In this document: positions 62,430-64,000 of the stretch, piece by piece
Numbering within the stretch: position 1 is the first letter of the stretch
How the letters are laid out: every line of letters begins with the position of its first letter
The notes under the pieces: model-generated
The model's database searches: none
Told to the model about the DNA's origin: nothing
Seen by the model: only the letters and a program-made list of their open reading frames with translations
Position numbers and translations under genes: made by a program
Source: Phoronis australis
Lineage: Eukaryota > Phoronida > Phoronidae
Direction: 5' to 3'
Assembly: GCA_002633005.1 (NCBI GenBank)
Contig: NMRA01000009.1
Location: 1,800,757-1,864,756, forward strand
DNA length: 64,000 bases

Positions 62430-62620
62430 CCACAACTTTAGCAGCAGAATAACGGAAGAACACCATTTTTTCCAACACCGTTAACTAATTTAGTTTAGTC
62501 AAGGAAGAATGTAGTTTTTAATGACGCTAATTTTGTGTCAGATTTTACCTTGCCACTTTTTTACCCATATCGGTGCAAAGCTGTAATATTCAGCTTTGCC
62601 TTTGTGCCAAGCTCAAGCCA
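62430..62620 (-). repeat. Dispersed repeat, family A fragment
   Basis: Inverted match to 3345-3540 (CCAACACCGTTAACTAATTTA, CTAATTTTGTGTCA, TTTTTTACCCATAT blocks). It ends just before the truncated foldback element. Confidence 0.6.
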
Positions 62621-62625
62621 AGCCC

Positions 62626-63421
62626 TAGGCAATAACCATCGCCTCTGTTGGCCCGAACCAGAGGCGATGCAGCTCCTATAGGCGCTCCATACGCCGGAAG
62701 CTTTTCGGCGAATTATGCCTCGCACTGACTAAAGCATGAAAGTCACGTTGCTATAAATACCTTTTGCGTATAGACGGACACCTTAGGAGGTTGGAGGTGT
62801 GTTTAATTCCTTCCAACTCGAACAAATACTTCCGTTATCGAACTTTTTGTTCGAGCAGTCACTCGTTCAGTTCCCAAAATCGTGAACTCACCATTTTTAT
62901 ACTGCACACGCTCCAATTTATACTGCGTTCGCTAGGTGATGTGACTTCATGACCTCAATCTTTAAACAGGCCAAAGGTGAGCCATTGCGGTCTTGTCAGT
63001 CAAATATTCGTTTCCAAAATGCCACCACTTATACTTGTCTTTAATTGGCGTTACTTGAAACTGATTGTATTTCAATGAATTATTGTTTGTATGTGATAAA
63101 AATAAATGCTGTTGATATGACATTTAATAGTCTTTGTGCACATATTTGACATTTTAATGTTTAACAATGACGGCAAATGCACGGCTGGTTCCCGGCAGCA
63201 CGTACGCGAAGGGCGGGAACTTTCAGCTTTCAAAGTTCGCCGGTAGGACCGCAACTTCTGACCTTCGGCCTGGTTAAAAGAATCTCTTGGCGTGCATCGA
63301 GTGAAAATGTTGAGTTCACGATTTTGGGAACTGAAATAGGGACTGCTCGAAGAAAAAGTTTGATAACGGGAGTATTTGTTCGAGTTGGAAGGAATTAAAC
63401 ACATCGACAACCTCCTAAGGT
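62626..63421. mobile_element. Truncated foldback element
   Basis: Begins TAGGCAATAACCATCGCCTC like the intact copy at 17271 and follows it through the interior and into the opposite arm. It stops abruptly after CATCGACAACCTCCTAAGG, missing the last 170 bp or so of the right arm. Confidence 0.75.
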
Positions 63422-64000
63422 AGGGACGTGACAAAAAAATTCAAATTCTTATTTAATATTTAAAAATGCATTGATTTAAAAAAACATCCAAAACAGATTC
63501 AAACAAAAAAAAAATTAACAAATTCCGTTGAGCCGTTGACTTTTTATGAACGTTTGAAGAGCGATAATTAGCCCTTTATTTTAGTCCACTGAATACATGT
63601 AAATGAATGGGTGTATATGTGACCCAAAATTAGTTTTTTCACAATAACTTCCTCAATACTTTTAATAACAACGTGAAAATTTCAGGATATGACATTTACT
63701 TAGTGAGAGACATTTTTAAGACAACAAAAAATTCCAAATTCCAAAATGGCGGACAATATGGCCACCATTACGACTGCAAAAACGTCTTATTTTACGTTAA
63801 CGAACTATATGGTGTGACATACCATTAACGAACTATATGGTGTAATATATCAAATGATAGGTCTTTTCATTGCTTTTTTGAAGAGAATGATGAAAAACAT
63901 GTTTAGGCAATATTTACAACATTTCTGCAATAGCTGCCAAAATGGCTGCCAACATTACTGCATTAACGACCACCAGAAGATTGATTCAGCAACCATGATG
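63422..64000. other. Intergenic, nothing recognised
   Basis: AT-rich. A local duplication of ATTAACGAACTATATGGTGT lies at 63800-63845. No gene. Confidence 0.45.

Overview
The window reads as nuclear DNA of an animal, most likely a marine invertebrate. The evidence is GT-AG introns inside conserved metazoan genes, low gene density, AT-rich intergenic DNA, many minisatellites and several DNA-transposon families. The species cannot be fixed from the sequence. Single ambiguous bases occur at 39017 and 58520.

Layout. (1) 1-6800: no host gene recognised. It holds a foldback MITE (802-1376), a 17-bp minisatellite (2676-2913), a dispersed repeat (about 3345-3895) and a 2.07-kb foldback element with very long inverted arms and an unidentified ORF (4308-6375). 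(2) 6803-16809: the most notable object, a 10,007-bp apparently intact mobile element. It has inverted ends, a perfect 10-bp flanking direct repeat (GTGCGGTCAA) and two convergent intron-containing genes. One is a 942-aa DUF6589-type transposase-like protein on + (5 exons). The other is a 437-aa minimal RecQ-type DEAH helicase on - (3 exons). (3) 17271-18221: a 951-bp palindromic relative of the foldback element with a clean 9-bp target duplication. (4) 18383-36371: mostly repeats (a hAT-like element, LINE remains, six tandem arrays, MITE-like elements), plus two exons near 29.0-29.9 kb that may belong to an unrecognised gene or to the EEPD1 5' end. (5) 36425-44355: a complete EEPD1 orthologue on + (7 coding exons, 577 aa). 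(6) 48219-59368: a complete UTP14 orthologue on - (11 coding exons, 769 aa), convergent with EEPD1. (7) 59560-64000: MITE and foldback fragments, no gene recognised.

How the parts relate. EEPD1 (HhH plus EEP nuclease-like protein) and UTP14 (nucleolar rRNA processing) are ordinary host genes; nothing links them functionally beyond convergent neighbourhood. In the 10-kb element the transposase-like gene and the helicase gene are bounded by the same inverted ends, which suggests a two-gene transposition module. Animal and fungal DNA transposons that carry a helicase have been described (an Academ lineage called AcademH, recalled from memory). Whether this element belongs there or is distinct needs a comparison. 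All exon junctions below were read by eye from splice signals, reading-frame continuity and family similarity; no alignment program was run.
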